Source of the DNA: Aliidiomarina sp.
Lineage (GTDB): Bacteria > Pseudomonadota > Gammaproteobacteria > Enterobacterales > Alteromonadaceae
Reading direction: 5' to 3'
Length of the DNA: 64,000 bases
Assembly (NCBI RefSeq): GCF_022565475.1
Contig: NZ_JAIUMR010000012.1
Coordinates: 1-64,000 of the forward strand
A program made the position numbers and the translations under genes. Positions 55,744-64,000 of the stretch are shown piece by piece (position 1 is the stretch's first letter; every line of letters begins with the position of its first letter). The notes beneath the pieces were generated by a model. The model was not told the DNA's origin. It saw only the letters and a program-made list of their open reading frames with translations, and searched no databases.

Positions 55744-57190
55744 GGCGCGCTGAGCTCCGCTTTTTTGTGTTTGGCTTTGTACTTGAAGCTTGCGGTGCCG
55801 AGGTTTTGTTTGCGGGACTATTCTTTTTTTCTGCAACAGCTTCTGTAATCATTTCCTCGTCTTGTTCCGCGTCATAATCGTCCGCCAGAAGTAGTTCGGC
55901 CGTTACACTATCGCCGTCGAGTTCTAGTAAATAATTTGACGCTTGCTCAAGACGATCTTGCATGGTGTCGAGCAGCTTAAACTGACGCGCTTGTATGTCG
56001 AGCGACTTTGCGTACTTCTCTTGTAAATCTTTTAAGTCACCATCACGAATGGTTACTAGGCGTAGCGCGTTGCGCGCGTCTTCCCGTGCGCTTTCAATTT
56101 CTTTCTCATATTTTTGTAGTTGCGCTTGTTGCTGTTCGCTTTGTGCCTGTAGCTTGGTCAACTTATCTTTCGTTTCCTCATACTTAGGCGTTAATTCGTC
56201 GAGCTGTTTATTTAGGGAATGCGCCCACTCGGTATGCTTCTGACGCTCAACTTCCCACGCGCGTTTTTCTTCTTCGTGCGTTCTCTGCAGTGCTTCAAAC
56301 GCTTTGCTCTTCGCTTGTGCTGCTTCTTGCGCTTCCGTTAATTGCTTCTGCAGCGCCTCAGCTTTTTCAAGTTGTGTTTGTTTCGCCCTACTGGCCTCTT
56401 CGAGCTTTGGCTTCAACTCATCAACTTGCTTCTTCCGCGCTTCGGCTAATTGCTGTGTTTCAGCAAGATCTTGCTCTTTGGTCTTAACTGCTTGTTGAGC
56501 TGCCCCTAAATCTTTCAAGTGCGTGTCTGCAACCTTTTTCGCCTCTTCCAGCTGCTTCTGCAACGTCTTAACTTGCGCTTTCAGCTCTTGGTTCTCATCC
56601 GCTAGCGCATCTCGGTAGCCAGCAATGACAGGAAAATCAGGGTCGGTACTTAAGCTGATCTCCGTCGCTTTAAAACCCATGTCATTCAGCAGTGCTTGTG
56701 TCGCTGGTGTGGTTTTTACACCGTCGAACCACGCGTCTTGGCATGTCACCACTTCAATGTGCTCAAACCGACGATGCAGATCTGCGTTAGCTAAGGCACT
56801 CAGCAGTGCATGCTCTTGCCCAGGAACATCAAGCACTAACACATGGTCTTTGCTGTCCGCGTCGTCCAATGCGTTCTTGACCAAGTCGGTGAGGGCGGTG
56901 GTCGTCACCGGCTCACTCGCCTTGACTTTTAAACTCGGAAACAACTCATATAAACCAGAGGCCTTTAGCAAGCCGTCAAATTCCACCAAATTGTAATGAT
57001 AAAACGTCGCCGGCTGGCCATCCGCACTCACCCACGCCTGCTGAACGTCAATAACGTCGCTCGTTGTTAACTGACTAGCGAGTGGCTCTTGCCCTTCCAC
57101 CAGTATCGTCCGCGACGGCTGAAATCGTTGTTGTAACGCCTTAATCGGCTGTGCACGACCCGCACCAATATAAATCAGTTGACGCGCCAT
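55733..57190 (-). CDS. Rossmann-like N-terminal domain plus long coiled coil, 485 aa
   Basis: Residues 1-190 look like an FkbM-type alpha/beta domain (LIYIGAGRAQPIKALQQRF, ILVEGQEPLA, VLVLDVPGQE) with a diverged SAM site. Residues about 195-420 are a continuous coiled coil rich in Lys, Gln, Glu. The C-terminus is Lys/Ser rich. Adjacent to a second coiled-coil gene (1 bp apart). Probably structural: a scaffold for capsule assembly; inference. Confidence 0.65.
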   Translation of the reverse strand: MARQLIYIGAGRAQPIKALQQRFQPSRTILVEGQEPLASQLTTSDVIDVQQAWVSADGQPATFYHYNLVEFDGLLKASGLYELFPSLKVKASEPVTTTALTDLVKNALDDADSKDHVLVLDVPGQEHALLSALANADLHRRFEHIEVVTCQDAWFDGVKTTPATQALLNDMGFKATEISLSTDPDFPVIAGYRDALADENQELKAQVKTLQKQLEEAKKVADTHLKDLGAAQQAVKTKEQDLAETQQLAEARKKQVDELKPKLEEASRAKQTQLEKAEALQKQLTEAQEAAQAKSKAFEALQRTHEEEKRAWEVERQKHTEWAHSLNKQLDELTPKYEETKDKLTKLQAQSEQQQAQLQKYEKEIESAREDARNALRLVTIRDGDLKDLQEKYAKSLDIQARQFKLLDTMQDRLEQASNYLLELDGDSVTAELLLADDYDAEQDEEMITEAVAEKKNSPANKTSAPQASSTKPNTKKRSSARRGK

Positions 57191-57191
57191 C

Positions 57192-59276
57192 TTAAGATCC
57201 TGTTACAACAGTTGTCGGCAGCGGCTGTCGGCTTTCTTCTTTGCCGTATTGCAAATAATGCACCAGCGGGTTCATCTCCGCTTCGGCGACATCCGGATTG
57301 CTGTCCAAATAGAACTGGCTGTCAAAACGCGGGCTTGGGTTGCGCGCTTCAAATCCGCCGTAGCGAATGTAATGCTCAACTGGGTTTGCGTCGTTTTTCA
57401 GTACATCTTCAGCCACGTCAGGATAAGTCTGTAAATACCATTGACGGTCAAAGTAACTGGAGTTTTCGACTAAATTGATTTGCTGATCAAGCAGCTCACG
57501 TTCTGGATCGGATTGCTTAATCGGTCCGGCCTTCCGTAGTCCAAACATGTTCGCTAACTTGCGTTTAGCACGGCGCGAAACGGGTAAAACCGATTTAGGT
57601 GCGTCGCTTTGTGTCGTTACTTGCTTGTTTTCTGTGCTTGTCGTGTTTTCTGTGCTTTCTATGCTTTCTTGGCGCTCTGACACTTCTGCGACATTTTGTG
57701 ACGCAGCAACTTGACGTTCGTATCCCGCAAGCGTCGCCTTCAGTGCTTCAATTTCAGCCTCATAGCGTGCCTTCTCTTCCTTCCGGCGCTGACTAAAGCT
57801 ATGTAACTTCTCATTTTTCACTTCGATCTGACTTTGATACTTGCGCACCAACAAGTCCTGCTCTTGTGAATTCACCGACGTGTTTGCTTTTTGTCGCAGC
57901 GCCTCAAGCTCCGTTTTCAGCGCTTGCATTTCTTCGGCTGTTTTCGCCTTGAATGCTTCGGCTTGTGCTCGGAAGTCCGCTTTCAACGACTCGACTCGCT
58001 CGTCCGCTTTCGCTTTAAACGCTTCTGCTTGCTGGCGGAAATCAGCTTTCAATGCTGTCACGGTCGCTTCTTTATCTGCTTTCGCTTGTGCCACTTTACT
58101 TGCGTCTTCTTGACGATTGAGCGCCTTTTCTAATTCGGTTTGCGTGGCAAGTAACTGTTGGAGTATGCGGGTATTTTCTTGTTGCAGGTTATTGGCATGC
58201 GTCTGCAGTTGCTCTAGTTTTGTTGTGACCTGTGTAGCTTTTTGCGTGAGCTTTGCTACTTCTGCGTCTTTTGCTTTTATTTCTCGATCGATGTCTTCAT
58301 GACTTTCTGCCGCCACAAGCTTCTGGCTCAGCTTTTTATTCTCAATGAAATAATGCTCAAGCTCTTCTTGCACTTGTTGCAGCTGCAATAAAAGCAATTC
58401 ATTTTCTTCAGTAAGTTCTTTAAGTTGCGTCTGCGCCTCGGTACTCTTGCTGCTCTCGTTGCTCAATGTCTTGATTTGCTTACCCAACTCGCTATTTTCC
58501 GACTCGAGTGTCGCCAGACTACTTTGTGCTTGTTGTAACTCTGCTTTTAACGATTTTAATTGCTGTTCACGTTGATGTTTTTCGTCATCAAGTTGCTTTT
58601 TGCTGAGGAAATTGGCCTCGAGCTCTTCTTGCACTTGCTGAAGCTGTAACAACAGAAGTTCATTCTCTTCTTTAGCTTCCTTTTGTGCATTATTCAGCTG
58701 TCCAATTGTAGCCTGCGCTTGTTGCAACGCCTGCGAATCTTCTTTTAGAGCCACAACGACACGCGCTAAGTCGACGCCCAAAACATTGCTATCCGCAGCC
58801 GACAGTGGCAATGAACTCGCTTCCAGCAGCTCGACTTGCTCGCGCAACGTTTCATTTTGTTGCACTGCAGCATGAGCGACCAGAAGAAGCGGATCGTGAT
58901 GATGCGCCTGTGCTTGAGTTGTATTGCATTCAAGTCCAAGTGGTGCCAGCGCCTGCATCAACGCTTTAGGTTGCTGGCGCGCTTGATCGATATCGACGAG
59001 TCGATAGCCACGGCGATTCTGCTTCTGTTGTTGCAATACGACATTCAGTGCCTGTAACGCCTGTTCTAAAGCTTTTTCGAGTGTTTCCCCGTCTTCCACA
59101 GCCGCCACAATAAGGTGCTCCGGGCGTTGATAAAACACCACATGTGTTTCTTGTCCCTCAAACGTTGGCCAACTCGCCTGATTTGTACGAACGTCGACAT
59201 GCTCAACCGTCATACCGAACCACGCTGTTAATTCCTCGGCAAACGCTTTACCCGCTGCATTAATTATTTTTGTCAT
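57192..59276 (-). CDS. Coiled-coil protein with C-terminal NPDV-type repeats, 694 aa
   Basis: Two copies of the segment EENELLLLQLQQVQEELE (near residues 200 and 290), a motif often seen in capsule-linked proteins. Then a long coiled coil with tandem LKADFRxQAEAFKAK units. The C-terminal ~100 residues hold two repeats (SYFDRQWYLQTYPDVAEDV and FDSQFYLDSNPDVAEAEM, each ending NP-x2-HY--YG--E-R-P). Similar repeats occur in glycosyltransferase neighbours. No enzyme motif seen. Likely an assembly scaffold. Confidence 0.7.
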   Translation of the reverse strand: MTKIINAAGKAFAEELTAWFGMTVEHVDVRTNQASWPTFEGQETHVVFYQRPEHLIVAAVEDGETLEKALEQALQALNVVLQQQKQNRRGYRLVDIDQARQQPKALMQALAPLGLECNTTQAQAHHHDPLLLVAHAAVQQNETLREQVELLEASSLPLSAADSNVLGVDLARVVVALKEDSQALQQAQATIGQLNNAQKEAKEENELLLLQLQQVQEELEANFLSKKQLDDEKHQREQQLKSLKAELQQAQSSLATLESENSELGKQIKTLSNESSKSTEAQTQLKELTEENELLLLQLQQVQEELEHYFIENKKLSQKLVAAESHEDIDREIKAKDAEVAKLTQKATQVTTKLEQLQTHANNLQQENTRILQQLLATQTELEKALNRQEDASKVAQAKADKEATVTALKADFRQQAEAFKAKADERVESLKADFRAQAEAFKAKTAEEMQALKTELEALRQKANTSVNSQEQDLLVRKYQSQIEVKNEKLHSFSQRRKEEKARYEAEIEALKATLAGYERQVAASQNVAEVSERQESIESTENTTSTENKQVTTQSDAPKSVLPVSRRAKRKLANMFGLRKAGPIKQSDPERELLDQQINLVENSSYFDRQWYLQTYPDVAEDVLKNDANPVEHYIRYGGFEARNPSPRFDSQFYLDSNPDVAEAEMNPLVHYLQYGKEESRQPLPTTVVTGS

Positions 59277-59333
59277 TTGCTCGCATTCCGCCTGTACATT
59301 GCTAGACCTTGTCAGTCGTTTAAATTGATTTTT

Positions 59334-59370
59334 CGGCGGCTTCGAGTCTGTTTTGTCTCTAAAGCCGCCG
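59334..59370. other. GC-rich inverted repeat after the KpsC-like gene
   Basis: CGGCGGCTT and AAGCCGCCG pair across a 19-nt loop in the gap between the KpsC-like stop and the coiled-coil start. The minus strand shows an A-run rather than a T-run after the stem, so a classic terminator is unlikely. It may be an mRNA-stabilising or attenuating stem. Confidence 0.4.
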
Positions 59371-59375
59371 GATTC

Positions 59376-60548
59376 TTAATTGTTCGCTTTGCGCCGCCAG
59401 TGATTTAACACTCGGCGCAGCAGATTTCGGGCTTTTTGCGACAATTTATGTCGCAGCTTCTGCACACCACCGAGTCGCTGGTCACGCTGCAGTTGGAGGT
59501 AATTGACCGCTACTTCGGCGGTCACAAACCGGTCGCTGCACTCATCTGAGTTATGTTTGCACTCACTTGAGTCAATCGCGCACTCATTTGAGTGCGCCGC
59601 CGAATAAATTGGATAACGCATGAGTGCCGCTGCAACGAGTTCGGGTAAGGTTCGACTGGCAGTGCGTCGTGCACAGGTTTGCAGATCTTTGGTAAGCCCC
59701 CAGCCTGCATAAAAGGGTAAACCATAGCAGGTCACCGGAATGCCCCGCAGTAGTGCTTCAAACCCACTCAACGAGGTGAGAACGTGTACTTCGTCAATCT
59801 GCTCCAACATGTGTGTCAACGACACCGGACCGACTATTTCATCGCAGTAAGCACTTGCCTGCGCTTCGCCTGCTCCCGCCTCGCGAGCTTTCGCCAGCAC
59901 ATCGGGGTGCGGTTTATAAATAACATACGCTTCTGGGTTAGCACTGCGCACGGCCTTTAACAATTCGATATTTCGGCGAATCGCCGGTGCATCTTCCTCA
60001 ACCGCTGCGCCATATTGAATTGAAGCATCGGATTCAACTTGACCGGGAACTAATATTCGCTTGCGCGAGCTGGCTTCACCACGCGGTTGCCAATCATGCT
60101 TGCCGGTATTGTATTTGCTGATCTTAAGTTCGTTCAGCTTTTGAATTAACCGACCGGCTTCCTGCAGCTCGTGTTGACTAAATTCACCTGTATTCAGCAA
60201 ATGTTCTAAGTCGCTGGCACGGGTTGCATCGAAATAGAGTCCGCGTCGATCGATAACCCAACTTAGGGGTTTGACAAATTCTGCACCGAGTCCCACCGAA
60301 CGGAGAAAGCCGTCTTCGAGATGAAATAATGTGATGTTGCGGCGCTCTGCTTCTTCTCTTGCTTCGGCGGCGCGTCCCCAAATGACGGCGGTGCTCTGTT
60401 CAGGTACGGCTTCAATGCCGTCGACATACTGAATCTGCGCTTGGCTGGGCAGAAACTGCGTAAGAACTGGGCGCCAATACGACTTAAAGCCAATGGCATA
60501 CACCAGGCCACGGAGCTCTGGTGCCTGTGCATGAGCCCAAGGCGTCAT
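59376..60548 (-). CDS. KpsC-like capsular Kdo transferase (one-domain), 390 aa
   Basis: Motifs of the KpsC/KpsS capsule family: LEDGFLRSVGLGAEF, PLSWVIDRRGLYFDATRASD, ILVPGQVESDASIQYG and VIYKPHPDVLAK. Full KpsC has two such transferase domains in about 700 aa; here only one is present. KpsC adds beta-Kdo to the lipid anchor of group-2 type capsules. Near its C-terminus a 21-bp sequence is repeated three times (59538-59600). Three bp from rfbC. Confidence 0.8.
   Translation of the reverse strand: MTPWAHAQAPELRGLVYAIGFKSYWRPVLTQFLPSQAQIQYVDGIEAVPEQSTAVIWGRAAEAREEAERRNITLFHLEDGFLRSVGLGAEFVKPLSWVIDRRGLYFDATRASDLEHLLNTGEFSQHELQEAGRLIQKLNELKISKYNTGKHDWQPRGEASSRKRILVPGQVESDASIQYGAAVEEDAPAIRRNIELLKAVRSANPEAYVIYKPHPDVLAKAREAGAGEAQASAYCDEIVGPVSLTHMLEQIDEVHVLTSLSGFEALLRGIPVTCYGLPFYAGWGLTKDLQTCARRTASRTLPELVAAALMRYPIYSAAHSNECAIDSSECKHNSDECSDRFVTAEVAVNYLQLQRDQRLGGVQKLRHKLSQKARNLLRRVLNHWRRKANN
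59538..59600 (-). repeat. Three 21-bp tandem repeats inside the KpsC-like gene
   Basis: GCACTCA[TC][CT]TGAGT starts at 59538, 59559 and 59580, a 21-bp period. On the coding strand they encode 7-residue units SNECAID, SSECKHN and SDECSDR. In frame, so copy number can change without frameshift. Confidence 0.7.
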
Positions 60549-60550
60549 GC

Positions 60551-61099
60551 TTAGTTCCCCTGTGCGAGAAATGCTTCGCCGTTTTGGTCTTTGACGCTGA
60601 GTGTCGGTTCACCACGAATTTCACTTAACGGCCAAGCAATATTCAGGGTTGGGTCGTCCCAGCGAATGCTTTTTTCGAACTGGGGCGCATAGAACTCGGT
60701 CGTTTTGTAAAGAAACTCGGCATGTTCACTTAACACCAGAAAACCGTGCGCCAACCCTGCGGGCACCCACAGCTGTCTGAAATTTTCCGCGCTAAGCTCG
60801 ACGCCGACCCACTGGCCATAGCTTGGTGAGTCTTTGCGGATATCGACCGCGACATCAAATACCCGCCCAAGGGTGCAGCGCACAAGCTTTCCTTGCGCTT
60901 GCTCGGTTTGAAAATGTAAGCCGCGCAATACGCCATGCTGCGACTTCGAGTGATTATCTTGGACGAATTCGATGTGCTCGCCCACGGCCTCGTCAAAACG
61001 CTGTTGGTTGAAGCTTTCCAGAAAGAAGCCACGTTCGTCCTGAAACACTTTCGGTTCGATGATTAACACATCATGGATTGCGGTGCTGTGTACTTGCAT
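60551..61099 (-). CDS. rfbC: dTDP-4-dehydrorhamnose 3,5-epimerase
   Basis: 182 aa, standard RmlC length. FQDERGFFLESFNQQRFDE, FVQDNHSKSQHGVLRGLHFQ with the catalytic His, VRCTLGRVFDVAVDIRKDSP and WVPAGLAHGFLVLSEHAEF are family signatures. Makes dTDP-4-keto-rhamnose. RmlA, RmlB and RmlD are not in the window, so they must lie elsewhere. Confidence 0.95.
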   Translation of the reverse strand: MQVHSTAIHDVLIIEPKVFQDERGFFLESFNQQRFDEAVGEHIEFVQDNHSKSQHGVLRGLHFQTEQAQGKLVRCTLGRVFDVAVDIRKDSPSYGQWVGVELSAENFRQLWVPAGLAHGFLVLSEHAEFLYKTTEFYAPQFEKSIRWDDPTLNIAWPLSEIRGEPTLSVKDQNGEAFLAQGN

Positions 61100-61101
61100 G
61101 G

Positions 61102-62220
61102 TTAGTCTTTATGATCCCGAACAATTGAGCGAACTAAATGGGCGATTGATGAAATGAAAATCGCGAAAATGAAATACAAGGTAATGTTGTAAAGACGACG
61201 CGGCTCGGTGGCAAACTGCGGCATCGTCGGGTGCTGCAACACGGAAATAGTTTTCAGTTTGCGCGCGGCTTCGACGCGGGTACTTTCCAGTGCAATCAAG
61301 GTGTTGGAGTAGAGTTCGAGGGCAAATTGCGCACGCAGCGCCAGTGTTTCATATTCTGATGACACTCGGTTCAGGCTTTGACCGGTGGCCGAGGCCATTT
61401 TTTCTTGTTCAATATCAATTTGCTCTTCGAGCGCCCGAATTTCGCTTTGAAGACGTACCATTTCTGGTGATGTTTGCGCTTGGAAACTCGCCATTGCTCG
61501 CTTGCGCGCTTCAGCAACGGCTTTTTCTGCTTGCAAACGACTGACCGTTTCAAAGGTTGCTTCGACGGTACCCGTCGGCGACACCAAGCCATATTCGTTT
61601 TGGAACTGCAACAAGGCGTCGCGTTCGCGGTACAAGCGTTGCTCCAAGATTTGCGCCTGTTCTTCAATAAAGGCAACTTGCTCGCGGGCAAGACGCTGCC
61701 CCATTTCATTCATGTGCTGCTCGCCGTACTGGAGCAACAACTGGGTAATACGTTGCGCCATTTCCGGCGTATAAGCCTGCACTTGAACACGCAAAACGCT
61801 AGCATAGTCGTCGAATTCGATTTTCATACGTTGTTGCATATATTTGTAGAAACCTTCAATGGGCGCGTCGGCACTCAGACGTGACCAGTAGTCGATGTTG
61901 CGGTCGCTATAATGGCTGCGTAAATCGAGCTCGTCCTGCAAACGCATGAGCATGTCGACTGAAAGCATGTGGTCGCGTAGTAATAACAGGTCGCCACTGC
62001 CCACCGAGCCAGACAGCAAGCTGGAAATATTCATGCCGGTGGGATTAATTTCTGGGCTTTCCATGACAATGTGCGCGGTGGAGACATAACGCTCTGTCGC
62101 CATTAGACCCCAATACAGCATGGCACCGAGGATAACCACAAAGGCTATAGCCCAGTGCGGTTGACGTTTTGCGTAACTTGTCACCTGAGTCTTATTCAGT
62201 GCCGGTTTGCTAATTTTCAT
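61102..62220 (-). CDS. kpsE: KpsE/Wzz-like inner-membrane capsule export protein
   Basis: About 372 aa. One membrane segment near the N-terminus (WAIAFVVILGAMLYWGLMA), a long periplasmic region with coiled coil (EEQAQILEQRLYRERDALLQF), and a C-terminal membrane segment (LYNITLYFIFAIFISSIAHL), the polysaccharide co-polymerase layout. Start taken at ATG 62220; the extra upstream codons to 62253 lie inside a strong hairpin and are unlikely to be coding. Works with KpsMT in export. Confidence 0.85.
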   Translation of the reverse strand: MKISKPALNKTQVTSYAKRQPHWAIAFVVILGAMLYWGLMATERYVSTAHIVMESPEINPTGMNISSLLSGSVGSGDLLLLRDHMLSVDMLMRLQDELDLRSHYSDRNIDYWSRLSADAPIEGFYKYMQQRMKIEFDDYASVLRVQVQAYTPEMAQRITQLLLQYGEQHMNEMGQRLAREQVAFIEEQAQILEQRLYRERDALLQFQNEYGLVSPTGTVEATFETVSRLQAEKAVAEARKRAMASFQAQTSPEMVRLQSEIRALEEQIDIEQEKMASATGQSLNRVSSEYETLALRAQFALELYSNTLIALESTRVEAARKLKTISVLQHPTMPQFATEPRRLYNITLYFIFAIFISSIAHLVRSIVRDHKD

Positions 62221-62239
62221 GAAAGTATCTCGGTTTCCG

Positions 62240-62280
62240 GCTTGGAGCCGCAATGCACTGTATGAATTGCGGCTCCGAGC
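62240..62280. repeat. Long hairpin, shared 15-bp element with 10321-10335
   Basis: GCTTGGAGCCGCAAT and ATTGCGGCTCCGAGC pair over 15 bp with one G-T. The right arm ATTGCGGCTCCGAGC is identical to 10321-10335, 52 kb away. Lies in the 84-bp gap between kpsT and kpsE-like genes. Could be a dispersed palindromic (REP-like) element or a transcript-processing stem. Confidence 0.6.
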
Positions 62281-62304
62281 TCTAATTATAATACAATGAA
62301 ATTT

Positions 62305-63372
62305 CTACGATTTTTTATCTGGGGTACGGCCGATTGAGGCGTAGTAGGCGTCAATCGCGTCGTCTATACTGTCGTACCAAATGGCTTGGCCTTCATGCAG
62401 AAAAATGCCAGCCTGGCATAAGTCACGTAATATTCCGGTTTGATGCGACACCATAATTAAGCTGGCATTACCCACCCGTTCACGAAACGCATTACGTGCT
62501 TTTTCTTTGAAGGTGACGTCACCAACTGCGGTGGCCTCATCACTGATGTAAACGTCGAAGTCGAACGCCAGCGACAGACCGAAGTTCAATCGACTGCGCA
62601 TACCCGTGGAGTACGTACTGATCGGCTGATCAAACGCACTGCCAATTTCAGCAAATTTCTGTACCCGCTCAATGATGTCGTCAATGTCGTCTCCCCCACC
62701 ATGGATTCGGGCAACAAATTTGGTATTCTGGCGCCCGGTCATCGAGCCCTGCAAACCACCCGATAAACCAATCGGCCATGAAATTCGCGCGTTCTCGAGG
62801 ACTTTGCCACGATCGGGTGAGTCCATACCTGCAATTAACTTGAGTAACGTTGATTTACCCGCACCATTGCGACCCACAATGCCCACGGACACGCCATAGG
62901 GAATCTTAAAATTGAGGCCACGTAACACCCAATCGCCGCCGAATGGTCCGTGATAACGCTTCCATAAATCTTGCACTTCGACAACGAAAGGGCCGGTTTC
63001 ACGCCGCTTGGCAACATCAACCGTTGGGGTGTTGTCATCCGCCTGCGCCGACTTACTTTTTCGTTTCGCTTTTTGCTCGACCTTTTGTTGCTCTGCGAGC
63101 GCCGATCGTTCTTGCGCAACAATGACGTCCGCCGCTTTCGACTGGCGATCACCGCTGTCTTGTTTGTACTGTTTGATTTCGTCTTTTAAACGCTCGCGGT
63201 GCGCATTACTCGACGCTTCAAATGCGGCATACGCAGCCTCTTTCACGTCCGCTGGTAATTTCGCAATGCTCTGCTTGAATTGTTGGCGACGCGCCTGCTC
63301 GGCACGCTGCAAGATGCGTTGTTCTTCGCTCAGTGGTTGGCTATCTGTTGGAGGATTATCGGCCACGCTCAT
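62305..63372 (-). CDS. kpsT: Capsule ABC transporter ATP-binding protein KpsT with long N-terminal extension
   Basis: 355 aa. The last ~225 residues are a normal KpsT: Walker A GIVGRNGAGKSTLLKLI, signature-like STGMRSRLNFGLSLAF, Walker B-type DFDVYISDEA and switch His in IMVSHQTG. The first ~125 residues are charged, helical and absent from typical KpsT. Drives export of the polysaccharide with KpsM. Confidence 0.9.
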   Translation of the reverse strand: MSVADNPPTDSQPLSEEQRILQRAEQARRQQFKQSIAKLPADVKEAAYAAFEASSNAHRERLKDEIKQYKQDSGDRQSKAADVIVAQERSALAEQQKVEQKAKRKSKSAQADDNTPTVDVAKRRETGPFVVEVQDLWKRYHGPFGGDWVLRGLNFKIPYGVSVGIVGRNGAGKSTLLKLIAGMDSPDRGKVLENARISWPIGLSGGLQGSMTGRQNTKFVARIHGGGDDIDDIIERVQKFAEIGSAFDQPISTYSTGMRSRLNFGLSLAFDFDVYISDEATAVGDVTFKEKARNAFRERVGNASLIMVSHQTGILRDLCQAGIFLHEGQAIWYDSIDDAIDAYYASIGRTPDKKS

Positions 63373-63381
63373 ACCTTGTCA

Positions 63382-64000
63382 CTACTGCGCTATCATTTTG
63401 ATTTTAAATCGAATTTGTAACATTAAGCCGAACAAAATAGCTACAATGGCAAACTTCTGCACGTAGGCAAGCTCTATACCAGGTACCGAGTGATACGTAC
63501 TAAAGGTGTGAATTCTAATCAGCTCTACCGCATGCAACACCGGGTTGTACATGAGATATTCTCGGATCGCGAGGGGGAACATAAACACCGGAAAAATCAC
63601 TCCCGATAACATGTACAGTGGGAAGGTGATCAACGTAATTATCTTGCGCATTTCCGGAATTAAGCTGTAAGGCAAACTCAGCACCAAGGCAACACCAAGC
63701 CCGAGTAGAGCGATCCATAGCCACACCCAAATCACCTCAAGCGGTTGATAGGGGACAATGTGGAAGTCCACAAAAGTAAACGCAATGATCATCAATACGA
63801 AAACGATCGATTGCAAGTAAGTCTCTAATCCAAAACGAACAAAGATTGTATCGGTCGGATGGACTTGGCGATAGGCGTACATGGCACGGTTTGCGTCAAT
63901 CGCAGCCATGCCTCGGTTCATAATATTGCGAAACAGGAAAAAGGTGACAACTCCCACCACCAACCATGGAATAAATTCCGCACCCGGAATCAATCGGCCG
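63382..64000 (-). CDS. kpsM: Capsule ABC transporter permease KpsM (N-terminus off window)
   Basis: Frame open to the right edge; the visible part begins GRLIPGAEFIPWLVVGVVTF. Several membrane segments and the ABC-2 family region PLYMLSGVIFPVFMFP are present, with a C-terminal RFKIKMIAQ. About 206 of roughly 260 residues are in the window; an apparent TTG start at 63993 is not the true start. Nine bp upstream of kpsT. Confidence 0.92.
   Translation of the reverse strand, partial: GRLIPGAEFIPWLVVGVVTFFLFRNIMNRGMAAIDANRAMYAYRQVHPTDTIFVRFGLETYLQSIVFVLMIIAFTFVDFHIVPYQPLEVIWVWLWIALLGLGVALVLSLPYSLIPEMRKIITLITFPLYMLSGVIFPVFMFPLAIREYLMYNPVLHAVELIRIHTFSTYHSVPGIELAYVQKFAIVAILFGLMLQIRFKIKMIAQ

Noticed and set aside
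59538-59600. Possible CRISPR or iteron repeats
   Set aside because: Only three 21-bp units, directly tandem, in frame within a clear KpsC-like gene.
1-64000. tRNA or rRNA genes
   Set aside because: None recognised on either strand.

Overview
The window looks like one large surface-polysaccharide (capsule) locus of a Gram-negative, probably marine gammaproteobacterium. The reasons are an ABC-type (kps) capsule export set at the right end, a KpsC-like transferase, GDP-mannose/GDP-fucose genes of proteobacterial type, Sec-type signal peptides, CysD/CysN sulfate activation, and many carbohydrate sulfotransferase-like genes, which are typical of marine polysaccharides. The genus cannot be fixed from sequence alone. 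Every gene that can be supported lies on the minus strand, so the window is best read from right to left.

Right to left: (1) 55.7-64.0 kb is export and assembly: KpsM (cut by the window edge), KpsT with a long N-terminal extension, a KpsE/Wzz-like chain protein, RfbC, a one-domain KpsC-like Kdo transferase, and two large coiled-coil proteins. (2) 49.9-55.7 kb is a tightly coupled operon (repeated 4-bp ATGA overlaps) with a sulfotransferase-like protein, a DUF115/MptE-like protein, an SMP-30-like lactonase, a GT2 glycosyltransferase, a CMP-sugar synthetase-like enzyme, a 2-hydroxyacid dehydrogenase and an SDR. (3) 38.7-49.9 kb holds a giant DUF115+glycosyltransferase protein, a CDP-glycerol glycerophosphotransferase-like protein, a sulfotransferase-like protein, and a five-gene cassette (APS-kinase-like, formyltransferase-like, PEP-synthase-like, class-I amidotransferase, nucleotidyltransferase). 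Four of those five families match the Campylobacter jejuni capsule phosphoramidate pathway (Cj1415-Cj1418). This is the most interesting system in the window. (4) 26.5-38.6 kb is a mosaic of sulfotransferase-like genes, an intact gmd-fcl pair, a decayed second gmd-fcl pair with in-frame internal deletions, and insertion-sequence scars. (5) 22.2-26.5 kb holds an adenylation/carrier-protein didomain, a URO-D-family protein, an alpha/beta-hydrolase-like protein and a GDP-mannose hydrolase. (6) 17.8-22.1 kb holds ManC, ManB and a GT10 fucosyltransferase-like protein. (7) 10.4-17.8 kb holds two sulfotransferases, a membrane-anchored helical protein, and CysD-CysN with an SLC13/RCK permease. (8) 1-10.2 kb encodes five secreted beta-helix or InlB-repeat proteins; the leftmost runs off the window.

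As a whole: ManC/ManB, Gmd and Fcl make GDP-mannose and GDP-fucose; GT10, GT2, GT25 and KpsC-like transferases build the glycan; the permease with CysDN could supply activated sulfate to about eleven sulfotransferase-fold proteins; the phosphoramidate-like cassette would supply a second, nucleotide-activated decoration; and KpsMTE exports the product. Sulfation and phosphoramidation are inferred from families and gene context, not shown. The strongest signs of recent rearrangement are the gmd-fcl remnants, the IS scars at 30.2-30.6 kb, and the near-identical 183-bp repeats in the giant secreted proteins.
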